DNA from: Deltaproteobacteria bacterium
Lineage (GTDB): Bacteria; Myxococcota_A; Polyangia; Polyangiales; Houyiibacteriaceae
Assembly: GCA_003647035.1 (NCBI GenBank)
Contig: QMMB01000064.1
Coordinates: 1 to 10,666, forward strand
Direction of reading: 5' to 3'
DNA: 10,666 nucleotides
Shown here: one piece after another, positions 1 through 6,686 of the stretch
Layout of the letters: every line of letters starts with the position of its first letter
Position numbering within the stretch: the stretch's first letter is position 1
Notes under the pieces: generated by a model
Seen by the model: only the letters and a program-made list of their open reading frames with translations
The model's database searches: none
Told to the model about the DNA's origin: nothing
Translations under genes and position numbers: made by a program

Positions 1-46
1 CACTGGAACCTAAACCCAGCGCGTCTGCCAATTCCGCCATCCTCGC
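1..46 (-). tRNA. tRNA-Leu (anticodon UAG), 5' part, cut by window edge
   Basis: Read on the minus strand, these bases give the 5' portion of a leucine tRNA: acceptor 5' strand GCGAGGA (46 down to 40), a D-arm of the GGCGGAATTGGCAGACGC type with the GG and AGAC landmarks typical of tRNA-Leu, then an anticodon arm with stem CTGGG/TCCAG closing the 7-nt loop TTTAGGT. The anticodon is TAG (plus-strand CTA at 10-12), which reads CUA codons and, by wobble, other CUN codons. The variable arm, T-arm and acceptor 3' strand lie beyond the left edge, so the cloverleaf cannot be checked in full. Upstream (higher coordinates) a TTGCCG hexamer about 17 nt before AATCAC could be a weak promoter, but this is not convincing. 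Confidence 0.9.
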
Positions 47-195
47 TTGCGTTGTGATTTCCGACCGTTGGCACGTCGGCAACATGGTTCAAATCGGCAC
101 GCGTCTGTTCGCGATTCGAGTGCACGTACTTTCATGCAACGACAGGTTCTACAATGATGGCGATGGGCTTGCCGACGGCGTGGGTCCTTCCTGTA

Positions 196-1953
196 TCATC
201 GCAGACTGAGGCTCCGCCGACGCCAGAGACAGACCGCCGCCAGCAGCACCAGCCACAGAGCCGTCGCAGCGGAGAAGGGTCGATCTTGCTCGACTGCACA
301 GCCGCCGGAACGGCTTTCCGCGTCGTTGCGTTTGATGCAAACAGGTGTGCCGGTCTCATCGAGCACCGAGTCGCAGACGCTGATGATGCCATTGCGGACG
401 CCCCCGACCATCACGCCACCGGGAAGGAAATCGACCGAGAGCATGGGGTTGTCCAGGCGCTTTCCGCTGGCGACGAAGATCTCTGACTCGACCTCGCCCG
501 TCTCGAAGTCGATGGCCGTGAGATAGTACGCGTGAACGTCTTCGGCCTGACCTCGCCTGTGTGAGTACAGCCAAATGTGTCCATCGCCTGTGGAGAGACG
601 AGGCGGGACCTGGGACGAAATCGTGTAGTTCTCCCATACGATGTCGCAGCCACTGTAGTCTTCCCGAACGTCGACTCGCGTGAGCCCCGGGGGGAAATCG
701 CCGACTTCATAGAAGTTCCCGCCGTAGTTGTTCTCCGCGACGATCGAGCGTCCGTACGCCATGACGGTGTTCTGAATTGCAGCGGTTCCGTCCTTGAACA
801 TGTTCATTCGGCAGACCAGTCGATCTTCGACGTCCATGGGCTCGGCGCTGGTGTTCATGACGACGAGCTCGGTCGTCCCGTCCGGATGATTGATCGAGAA
901 CGTTACGAGATGACCGTTGTCGTGCAATGTCGGGGTGCTGAGGTCCGGATTCTCGAGGTCACCGTACTCCCAGCGCCACTGCTGGGTGGGGACGCCATCG
1001 GCGTCGAGGACAAACATGTACATCGCCTTGCTCGTGAGCACGTAGGCGCCCTCCGGGCCGACTGTGAACGCAGCACCGATCACCTCGTAGCCGTCGTCGT
1101 AGAGCCAGATGGCCTTCGCTTCTCCGGTTTCCGCGTCGAGATGGCCGACGTGCGCGAATCCGGAGATGAACCAGTAGTCGCCGTTGAAATCCGGAATCAC
1201 ATCGCTCGCGGACATGCCCTCGGGAAGCGCATCCGAAAGATCCCACTGCTGATCGATGGTCCATTCGAACACACCGTCGGTTTCTACCGCCTTGTACGCG
1301 CGTAACTCCTGCGTCGCCGTGGGCACCAGAGGCCGACCGAGGTGGTCCATCCTCGTGTACCAGCCTCCGGCGGGGTCGAGGGCGTGCGAGCGCGCTGGAA
1401 TAGACGTCTTCGCGAGGATCTTGAAGTTGTCGTTCGGGTCGAACAGCACGAGCTCGCTAGGGGTGAATAGCGAAATGCACAGGGAGGAGAGGTAGCCGTC
1501 ATTGTCTCGCATGAGCGGAGTGCACGCGCGAATGTGTTCGTCGTGCACTGAGGTCGTGATGGCGAGAGGGTTGATCCCGCGCGGACCCGGAAGCGGCGAG
1601 GTGCTGCTGTTGTAGCCGTCGGAGTGCACGCCTCCGCTCGCGAGCTCATCGAGCAGACCGGGATTGTCCGGCATCGGAAGAGCCGGCAGTGGCTTGTACT
1701 CGAGCGGCTGGGTTCCTACGGCCGCGGGCACGGTCGGTCCCGAGGGAAGCTCGAAGCTCTCGCGGCCCATCCCATCGGCCAGTACGCCGACGGGGCCGAG
1801 GCCGGACAGCATCTCGTCGAGCTGCGCTTCGGTCACCGCCGCTTCCGCGATTTGATAGAACGCATCGGCGTCGTCGGGAGTTTGACCCGTTGCGAACAAC
1901 CAAGTCACTGAAAGAAACGCGGTCGCGGCTATGCGGCTTGTCGACGTGCTCAT
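196..1953 (-). CDS. Exported propeller-like protein with MYXO-CTERM-like C-terminal anchor
   Basis: This 585-residue protein has an N-terminal signal peptide (residues 1 to about 23, hydrophobic core AATAFLSVTWLFA) followed by a Pro/Gly-rich stretch (about 65-130). The body, about 130-540, is built from short beta-rich units that look like blades of a PQQ/NHL-type beta-propeller, for example VGPEGAYVLTSKAMYMF (298-314) and YYLTAIDFETGEVES (476-490). The C-terminus is GGC (550-552), a hydrophobic helix (about 560-577) and then Arg578-Arg580. That layout matches the MYXO-CTERM class of sorting tail, in which the Cys precedes a membrane helix and an Arg cluster and the protein is thought to be processed for surface anchoring. 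The start is supported by AGGAG five bases before the ATG. It stands alone, divergent from the 2.1-3.9 kb cluster. Ligand or enzymatic role is unknown; the export and anchor assignment is firmer than the fold. Confidence 0.85.
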   Translation of the reverse strand: MSTSTSRIAATAFLSVTWLFATGQTPDDADAFYQIAEAAVTEAQLDEMLSGLGPVGVLADGMGRESFELPSGPTVPAAVGTQPLEYKPLPALPMPDNPGLLDELASGGVHSDGYNSSTSPLPGPRGINPLAITTSVHDEHIRACTPLMRDNDGYLSSLCISLFTPSELVLFDPNDNFKILAKTSIPARSHALDPAGGWYTRMDHLGRPLVPTATQELRAYKAVETDGVFEWTIDQQWDLSDALPEGMSASDVIPDFNGDYWFISGFAHVGHLDAETGEAKAIWLYDDGYEVIGAAFTVGPEGAYVLTSKAMYMFVLDADGVPTQQWRWEYGDLENPDLSTPTLHDNGHLVTFSINHPDGTTELVVMNTSAEPMDVEDRLVCRMNMFKDGTAAIQNTVMAYGRSIVAENNYGGNFYEVGDFPPGLTRVDVREDYSGCDIVWENYTISSQVPPRLSTGDGHIWLYSHRRGQAEDVHAYYLTAIDFETGEVESEIFVASGKRLDNPMLSVDFLPGGVMVGGVRNGIISVCDSVLDETGTPVCIKRNDAESRSGGCAVEQDRPFSAATALWLVLLAAVCLWRRRSLSLR

Positions 1954-2070
1954 GGGCTCTCCTAGGCGCTTTTACCAATACGTGCCCAGTGTACGCGCCG
2001 AAGGGCGCCCCTTTTCTAGCCCGTGTCGGGCTCTCGATCAATGGCGCCGTGCGCGTGGTAGTATCGCGGC

Positions 2071-2281
2071 ATGTCGAGCACATCCAGCACTTAGCGCGCG
2101 CTGGCCGCCACACTCGCCGTCGTTTTCGCGTTTGGCCTCATCGCTTGCAAGAGCAAGAGCAAGAGCAAGAGCAAGCCCGCCGAGGACAAACCCGCGCTAG
2201 GATTGCCTCTACGAGATCACAGTTGACAACGCGGTCGCTGGCGTCACGGCTCGCGCGAACCAAGAAGGAACCCTCAAATGA
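2071..2281 (+). pseudogene. Small lipoprotein gene, apparently broken by a stop and a frameshift
   Basis: From ATG 2071 the frame reads MSSTSST, then TAG (2092-2094), then continues as RALAATLAVVFAFGLIAC, a clear lipoprotein signal peptide with lipobox LIAC (Cys codon 2146-2148), followed by a Lys-Ser run and KPAEDKPAL. The frame then closes at TGA 2224. One base forward, reading resumes as DCLYEITVDNAVAGVTARAN and ends at TGA 2279-2281, which overlaps the next gene's ATG (ATGA at 2278-2281). A CAG-to-TAG change at 2092 and one extra base near 2199 would restore a roughly 70-residue lipoprotein translationally coupled to the EBP-like gene. I infer a pseudogene; a sequencing error or programmed recoding is possible. 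A CTG start at 2101 would avoid the stop but not the frameshift. The protein family is not recognised. Confidence 0.6.
2147..2175 (+). repeat. Hexanucleotide tandem repeat (GCAAGA)x4.8
   Basis: Four full GCAAGA units and a partial fifth lie directly after the lipobox Cys codon and encode alternating Lys-Ser residues in the broken lipoprotein frame. Because the unit is six bases, slippage would change the length of the Lys-Ser linker without changing frame. Confidence 0.9.
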
Positions 2282-2958
2282 AGCTCTCCCGCGCACTGTA
2301 CGTGTATTGGCCCGTTCTCCTGTTCGCATCCACCGCCGTCACCGGGTGGCTCTACGATCCGACTCTTCTCGAATCGACGTTTCCGTTTTCGTGGGACCTA
2401 TCGAGAGTCGTTGCGAGTCTCACCTCTCCGGTGTTCTGGACGTTCGTCTTGCTCAGCGTCGCCGGAGTGGTGTTCGTTCGACGCACGTGGCAGGGCAAGT
2501 CCGGATTCACCGACACCGACAAGATGGCCACGCTCTGGTTCCTCTTGAACGCGACCTGGTTTCACACCGGGTGCGACATCATGTCGGGGCTCTTTCAGGT
2601 GATGCCGAACCTAACCGAGTCGTACATCGCGCTGAACGATGTGCACAATCTGCCGATGCACCACCCCGACCGGGTCTACTTCGACACCATCTATTGGTTC
2701 GAGGTCTTCGTCGAAGCCCCCCTCGCGCTGGTCGTGACCGCCCTCTACCTCCGCCAGGCGAAGGTACGTCCGGTCGTCGAATCCTTCCTCAACGGGCTCT
2801 ACATCGCCGGCACCATCGCCTACTACATGCCCAACATCATCCTCGGCCACAGCCCCCACATCCTCATGTCGAACCTCGACCGACTGATCGCCTCGTTGTG
2901 GATCGTGGTGTCCGTCGCGCTGACCGTCCGAGCGGCTCGGCAAATCGGCGCGCGCTGA
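2278..2958 (+). CDS. EBP/EXPERA-family integral membrane protein
   Basis: This 226-residue polytopic protein has hydrophobic segments at roughly 8-26, 50-68, 85-108, 138-158, 170-190 and 200-218. Length and motif order resemble emopamil-binding protein, the sterol delta8-delta7 isomerase of eukaryotes: a His in a membrane helix followed four residues later by an acid (H96, D100 in WFHTGCD), a DRVYFD segment (131-136) like the family's D-x-RY-x-x-x-D, a helix with acids before a Pro-Leu (E142, E146, APL), and a late SLW helix (206-208). The Asn that I recall in the last helix of human EBP is not obviously conserved, so isomerase activity is uncertain. The start overlaps the stop of the upstream lipoprotein remnant as ATGA, implying translational coupling. 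The downstream epoxide-hydrolase-like gene begins 34 bases after the stop, suggesting one operon. The family call rests on motif recognition; a role on sterols or other isoprenoids is inference. Confidence 0.7.
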   Translation: MKLSRALYVYWPVLLFASTAVTGWLYDPTLLESTFPFSWDLSRVVASLTSPVFWTFVLLSVAGVVFVRRTWQGKSGFTDTDKMATLWFLLNATWFHTGCDIMSGLFQVMPNLTESYIALNDVHNLPMHHPDRVYFDTIYWFEVFVEAPLALVVTALYLRQAKVRPVVESFLNGLYIAGTIAYYMPNIILGHSPHILMSNLDRLIASLWIVVSVALTVRAARQIGAR

Positions 2959-2992
2959 CGGCCGCCTTACCAGGTAGTGAAATTCCGGTAGA

Positions 2993-3937
2993 ATGCCGTC
3001 CATGAGTATTGCGAGAAAGTGGATGTGGTTGCTGCTTCTCGTCGGTTGCTCAGGCGGCGCAGACACATCATCCGGATCTCCGTCGGATTGGGGCGAGGTC
3101 CTCCAAACTCAGATCCAGGTTGGCGAGTTGCTGTTCGACGCGCGCGCCGCCGGGCCGCACGACGGCGAGTTGGTGATCCTGCTGCACGGGTTTCCGGAGA
3201 CGTCCTACGAATGGCGCGCGCAGCTGAGCGCGCTGGGCGAGGCTGGGTACCGCGCCGTCGCGCCCGATCAGCGCGGATACTCGCCGGGAGCGCGACCGGC
3301 GAGCGTGATGGCATACGAGATTTCGTTGCTCGTTCGAGACGTTCTCGACATGGCGGACCAGATCGGGGCGCCGCATTTTCACGTCGTCGGGCATGACTGG
3401 GGCGCCGTAGTGGCCTGGGCGCTCGCTGCGCTGGCCCCGGAGCGCATCATCACGCTTACCGCGGTTTCGATCCCCCACCCGGACGCGTTTGCGGAGGCGC
3501 TCGCGGACCCGGAGTCCTGCCAACGGCAGGCCTCCGCGTATTTCGACTTCTTCGTCTCCCCTGCAAGCGAAGCGGTGCTCCTCGACAACGATGCCGCCGG
3601 GTTACGCGGCCTCTATGCCGAGCTCAGCGACGACGCCGTAGACGAATACCTCCGTGTCTTGGGTACCGAAGATGCATTGGGCGCGGCTCTAAATTGGTAT
3701 CGCGCCAACATCGGCAGCCGTCAGATCATGGCAGAACCGGTGGGCCCGATTGCGGTGCCCACGCTCTTCGTCTGGAGCGATGGAGACGCCGCGGTGTGCC
3801 GGGAAGGTGCAGAGGCCACCGAGCGGTTCGTCGCAGCCCCGTACCGGTTCGAAATCCTGGAAGGGGTCAGCCACTGGGTCCCCGAGCTCGCGAGTGACGC
3901 CGTCAATCGGTTCCTGATCGAGCACCTCGCGCAGTGA
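2993..3937 (+). CDS. Alpha/beta hydrolase lipoprotein, epoxide hydrolase-like
   Basis: This protein of 314 residues (311 if ATG 3002 is used, giving MSIARKW) has an N-terminal hydrophobic stretch ending in the lipobox LVGC (Cys19), so it is probably a lipid-anchored envelope protein. The alpha/beta hydrolase core shows the epoxide-hydrolase pattern: oxyanion motif HGFPE (65-69), nucleophile Asp135 in GHDWGA, a cap-domain NWYRAN motif (234-239) whose Tyr236 would polarise the epoxide oxygen, the acid Asp263 or Asp265 in WSDGD, and catalytic His294 in GVSHW. Such enzymes open epoxides to vicinal diols through an ester intermediate. Related dehalogenases also use Asp, but the cap Tyr motif favours epoxide hydrolase. 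A lipid-anchored form is less usual, since most relatives are cytosolic. It follows the EBP-like gene closely. The substrate is unknown. Confidence 0.85.
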   Translation: MPSMSIARKWMWLLLLVGCSGGADTSSGSPSDWGEVLQTQIQVGELLFDARAAGPHDGELVILLHGFPETSYEWRAQLSALGEAGYRAVAPDQRGYSPGARPASVMAYEISLLVRDVLDMADQIGAPHFHVVGHDWGAVVAWALAALAPERIITLTAVSIPHPDAFAEALADPESCQRQASAYFDFFVSPASEAVLLDNDAAGLRGLYAELSDDAVDEYLRVLGTEDALGAALNWYRANIGSRQIMAEPVGPIAVPTLFVWSDGDAAVCREGAEATERFVAAPYRFEILEGVSHWVPELASDAVNRFLIEHLAQ

Positions 3938-4182
3938 GGTTCAGCGCTCTCACGCGCCAAGGCTATTTCTGTCTTAGCCCATGGAGATCACTCTGAGAAC
4001 TGAGTAGCGTGGGACCAGATGTCATGTCGCGTGGCCCGCGGTGCAGATGGGGCCTTTGAAGTTACCATCGGCAGAAGCTGAAGGGCCTGGTGTGCATGCC
4101 CGTAGAGAGGGTGGCCGGTTCGTTTAGACGCGCTATCAGGGGCATATGGAAGGTCGCGACCAGGCGCGGCAGCACCGGTGAT
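3938..4182. other. Intergenic stretch with no convincing gene
   Basis: About 300 bases separate the epoxide-hydrolase-like gene from the SDR gene, counting the hairpin that follows. No confident CDS, RNA gene or strong terminator is visible. A minus-strand frame at 4062-4265 could encode 67 residues ending in RPFSFCRW, and part of it looks protein-like, but it overlaps the SDR start and has mixed third-position usage, so I leave it unannotated. Confidence 0.5.
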
Positions 4183-4204
4183 CCACAGGCCTGATAGGCT
4201 GTGG
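4183..4204 (+). other. Stem-loop in the leader of the SDR gene
   Basis: CCACAGGCC (4183-4191) and GGCTGTGG (4197-4204) pair through eight base pairs with one bulged G around the loop TGATA, 35 bases before the SDR start codon. A short outer GCAC/GTGC pairing may extend it. No T-run follows, so it is not a standard terminator; a leader or attenuator structure is possible but unproven. Confidence 0.4.
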
Positions 4205-4229
4205 CAGTGCCGGCGACAGCGAACTCGAA

Positions 4230-4235
4230 GGGGGT
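4230..4235 (+). promoter_or_regulatory. Ribosome binding site deciding the SDR start
   Basis: A G-rich AGGGGG core sits four bases before ATG 4240. The in-frame GTG at 4201 has no such site and lies inside the stem-loop, so 4240 is preferred. Confidence 0.6.
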
Positions 4236-4239
4236 TGGT

Positions 4240-4920
4240 ATGGGCAAGCCAGTTTGTGTGGTCATTGGAATCGGTCCGAAGAATGGGCGGGCGTTCGCTT
4301 CGCGGTTCGCGAGGGAAGGCTACGCGGTGGCGCTGCTCTCGCGCTCGACCGATTACTCGAGCGGTCTTGCCGAAGAGCTCGGCGGCAGAGCCTATGCATG
4401 CGATGTCACCGATCCGGAGGCGATCAGGAGCGCCTTCGCTCAAGTGCGCGACGACCTCGGCGACGTTGACGTTCTTCTCTACAACGCCGGCTCAGGGCAG
4501 TTCGGCACATTTGACGACGTGCCGGATGAGGGGTACGAGATAGGTTGGCAGATCAATGTGCGGGGGTTTCTGCAGAGCACCCGTGAGGTGGTTGGGCCCA
4601 TGCGAGAGCGGGGAAGTGGCGCCATCATAGTCACCGGGGCCACCGCGTCCCTTCGAGGGAAGCCGTTCACGGCCGCTTTTGCCTCAGCGAAAGCCGCCCA
4701 GCGTAGCTTGGCGCAGTCGTTCGCGCGCCAATTGGGGCCTGAAGGGATCCACGTCGCGTTGGTGATCGTCGACGGCGGCATTGGCATCGACGAGCAGACC
4801 GACGACGAGGGCACTCTGAGACCCAGCGATATCGCCGAGACGGTGTACCACCTCGCAATGCAACCCAAGTCGGCATGGTCGTTCGAGGTGGACGTCCGGC
4901 CGTTCAAAGAGAACTGGTAA
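4240..4920 (+). CDS. SDR-fold protein lacking the catalytic Tyr (SDR_c10-like)
   Basis: This 226-residue Rossmann-fold protein belongs to the short-chain dehydrogenase/reductase superfamily. The nucleotide loop is the incomplete GIGPKNG (10-16) rather than TGxxxGIG. NAG (82-84), the structural Asn in QINVRG (Asn106) and a TGATAS segment with Ser137 are present. At the active site YxxxK is replaced by FASAK (Phe147, Lys151). Incomplete Gly motif plus Phe for Tyr is the signature of the conserved-domain subgroup SDR_c10, so this is a family trait and not a local mutation. Without Tyr, ordinary alcohol/ketone redox chemistry is doubtful; it may bind nucleotide for another purpose or use a different acid. 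The C-terminus, with VDVRPFKENW, is typical of this group in ending on a rossmannoid strand. It is apparently monocistronic and convergent with the SRPBCC gene. Confidence 0.88.
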   Translation: MGKPVCVVIGIGPKNGRAFASRFAREGYAVALLSRSTDYSSGLAEELGGRAYACDVTDPEAIRSAFAQVRDDLGDVDVLLYNAGSGQFGTFDDVPDEGYEIGWQINVRGFLQSTREVVGPMRERGSGAIIVTGATASLRGKPFTAAFASAKAAQRSLAQSFARQLGPEGIHVALVIVDGGIGIDEQTDDEGTLRPSDIAETVYHLAMQPKSAWSFEVDVRPFKENW

Positions 4921-4981
4921 GCGAGTTCGACCTTCTACCTGTGGAGGGATAGGTATCGCGAGCTCGGTGAGGAGGGGCTGG

Positions 4982-4998
4982 GTGCTGGGGGTCAGCAC
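4982..4998. terminator. Possible bidirectional terminator hairpin between convergent genes
   Basis: GTGCTG and CAGCAC form a perfect six-base-pair stem around GGGGT, between the ends of the SDR gene (plus) and the SRPBCC gene (minus). The placement fits a terminator, but there is no good T-run on either side, so this is weak. Confidence 0.3.
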
Positions 4999-5052
4999 TG
5001 TCTTGCGGAGTCGGAGACGCTGATAGATGAGCCCCCTGTGTCCTTGGTCCGG

Positions 5053-5505
5053 TTAGCGCGGGTAACCGCGTTCCTCGAGGTCGATGCGGTCTTCTTCGAG
5101 CGCGTGTCCTGTAGCTCGCATGAGCTGTCGCTTGATGAGAGGCTTGGCGAGGGCGAGCAGGCCGCGGAGCGGGACGACGGTTTTGAACTCGACGCGGGTC
5201 GCGTCGGGGCCGAGCGACTCAAAGGTGGCGAAGCTTTCTGTGCCCTTGCTGGGACCTTCCACAATCGTGAAATGAAGGCTTCCGTCCGACTCTCGATCCA
5301 TCCGGATCCTGTCGCGTCGCATGAGTCCGAGGAGGCGGTACTGCTGCCAGAACTCGCAGCCTCGTTCGTCCTCAGCGTCCAAGGCAACCGCGAACTTCGC
5401 ATGCACCGGATGCTCGCCGTGGTGCTTCATATCCCCGAACTGCGCCCGAACGTTGTCGATGGGGCACCGGATCTCTTTGCTTGAGCTCACTGTCACATTG
5501 GCCAT
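5053..5505 (-). CDS. SRPBCC-family (START-like) protein
   Basis: This 150-residue protein is of the size and pattern of single-domain SRPBCC proteins (polyketide cyclase/dehydrase and lipid-transport-like). It opens with a VTVSSSKEIRCPIDNVRAQF strand-and-helix (4-23), where the PIDNV-type turn is usual for the family. Beta strands follow around FWQQYRLLG (52-60), DGSLHFTIVEGPSKG (74-88) and ATRVEFKTVVPL (102-113). The long C-terminal helix (about 114-142) would close the hydrophobic cavity. No signal peptide is seen, so it is probably cytoplasmic and binds a small hydrophobic ligand. The start is well supported: GGGAGGAAG lies five bases before the ATG. The PSKGTESFATFE segment reads like the inner sheet. 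The ligand cannot be inferred. Confidence 0.75.
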   Translation of the reverse strand: MANVTVSSSKEIRCPIDNVRAQFGDMKHHGEHPVHAKFAVALDAEDERGCEFWQQYRLLGLMRRDRIRMDRESDGSLHFTIVEGPSKGTESFATFESLGPDATRVEFKTVVPLRGLLALAKPLIKRQLMRATGHALEEDRIDLEERGYPR

Positions 5506-5545
5506 GGCGACTTCCTCCCGGAACTCCAGAGGCTCTCACCGTTTG

Positions 5546-5671
5546 ATGCAGGAGGTCAAGCGGTTGCCCAGTAGCTCTCATAAGGAAACTTTTCGCTCGC
5601 TCGACGGCATCATGACCGACTACCCGCCGCGCCTCACAAAGGTCATCAACGAGCTAGGCGTGGGAGACTGA
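5546..5671 (+). pseudogene. Short coding-like fragment, probable 3' gene remnant
   Basis: This frame reads MQEVKRLP..., then FRSLDGIMTDYPPRLTKVIN and ELGVGD before TGA at 5669-5671. From about 5596 the third codon positions are strongly G/C, as in real genes here, and the peptide looks like the C-terminal end of a globular protein. No N-terminal part is seen upstream, where the SRPBCC gene occupies the other strand. An AGGAGG at 5550-5555 eight bases before TTG 5564 could start a 35-residue peptide instead. The stop directly abuts the end of the minus-strand gene at 5672. The family is not recognised; remnant or small gene are both possible. Confidence 0.35.
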
Positions 5672-6622
5672 TCACTTCACAATCACAACACGGAAGTTGT
5701 CGATGCCGTGCACATTCCTCTGCGTGCTGTCCGGGCTCGTGTTGGTGTTGCTTCGGATGTAGCCGAACGTAATCTGACCACCGTTCTCGAAGTTGAGACC
5801 GTCCGGCGTGAAGTCATCGGGGGTGAGCCCGCACCTGTACTCGGTGTTCCATGTCAGGTCCATGAAGGCCGACGCGCCTGGGTTCTGCTGGTAAGTGTAC
5901 CGGGTCCCACCCTGCCAAACCGCAAACGTCCAACCGACGGCGGCGCCGGTGAAGGCGGGACCCGTGACGATGTGGCTTTCCGAGTAGTCGATGTACGCAA
6001 TGGCGCCCATCTCGGACGGTGTGTACCTCCCACCAGCGTACTCGTGCAACACCCCCAAGCTGAACGCACAGTCTTCAATGGTGCAGTTTTCTTCACCAAT
6101 GCTCGGGTTCTTGATCTGGTGGGTCATGCTGCGGTAGGGATCATCGACACCGTCTACGCCGTCAGATGGCGCCTGCTCGGCATCCGTCCCCGTCGTGTCC
6201 GCACCTGGAGGGGGAATCACCGTCTCGCCCCAATTGACGTCGGGCGCCGTCGGATCGCTCGATGTGGCGCCCACGAGCTCCACCTCGAACTCGCCAGCTC
6301 GATCGGCCACGAAGCTTGCTCCCATGAGCTGGTCCGCGTCTTGGATCGTGGCCATGCTCCCGGACGGCTGACTCAAGAACTGCCACTTATGGGAGCCGGT
6401 GTTGCCACTGCTGGACCCGTCCAACTCAACGGTATCTCCCACTTCGACCGCACGATCGGAACCGGCGTCCACAGTGGTGTCCCGTGCGCGTGAGAGGGGG
6501 GGATGGCAGTTACAGGGGTCGTCGCTAACCCCTTCTTGCCCCATAGCCACGAGCGCCAACACGACTAGGAAGACCTTCCCGACTCGTCGCCGCACCGTTC
6601 GCCGCGGGATCTCAAGGCTCAT
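5672..6622 (-). CDS. Exported protein with PKD-like domain and unknown C-terminal domain
   Basis: This 316-residue protein has an Arg-rich N-terminus (RRTVRRRVGK, 7-16) followed by the hydrophobic core VFLVVLALVAMG (17-28), indicating export. Residues about 49-118 read as a PKD/Ig-like domain, with AGSDRAVEVGDTVELDGSSS followed by W80 and SFVADRAGEFEVEL, the usual strand order. An acidic, Thr/Pro/Gly-rich linker (about 133-162) leads to a roughly 150-residue C-terminal domain with alternating aromatic beta strands (FAVWQGGTRYTYQ, 233-245; GQITFGYIRSN, 282-292) ending in GIDNFRVVIVK, which resembles jelly-roll or lectin-like extracellular modules. Cys residues at 37, 39, 180, 185 and 264 could form disulfides. 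The start has no strong ribosome site. A binding or adhesion role is inferred; no catalytic motif is visible. Confidence 0.75.
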   Translation of the reverse strand: MSLEIPRRTVRRRVGKVFLVVLALVAMGQEGVSDDPCNCHPPLSRARDTTVDAGSDRAVEVGDTVELDGSSSGNTGSHKWQFLSQPSGSMATIQDADQLMGASFVADRAGEFEVELVGATSSDPTAPDVNWGETVIPPPGADTTGTDAEQAPSDGVDGVDDPYRSMTHQIKNPSIGEENCTIEDCAFSLGVLHEYAGGRYTPSEMGAIAYIDYSESHIVTGPAFTGAAVGWTFAVWQGGTRYTYQQNPGASAFMDLTWNTEYRCGLTPDDFTPDGLNFENGGQITFGYIRSNTNTSPDSTQRNVHGIDNFRVVIVK

Positions 6623-6686
6623 GGACCCGATGCTGCGCCCGCGACGCCGCCGCGGTCCACGGGTAATTCTTTGAGGCGTCCCGCCC

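Noticed and set aside
577..1305. Long plus-strand frame opposite the propeller gene
   Set aside because: It is antisense to a gene with a signal peptide, a good ribosome site and a sorting tail, and its translation shows no recognisable domain.
1997..2014. GCGCC-GAAG-GGCGC stem followed by CCCCTTTT as a terminator
   Set aside because: It points along the plus strand in a divergent intergenic region where no upstream plus-strand transcript is expected, and the stem is only five base pairs.
1689..3005. 438-residue plus-strand frame spanning the propeller start and the EBP-like gene
   Set aside because: Its composition is Arg/His/Pro-rich and low in complexity, typical of out-of-frame reading in GC-rich DNA, and it covers three unrelated regions.
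3934..3953. GTGAG/CTCAC hairpin at the end of the epoxide-hydrolase-like gene as a terminator
   Set aside because: The five-base stem has a ten-base loop, includes the stop codon and lacks a T-run.
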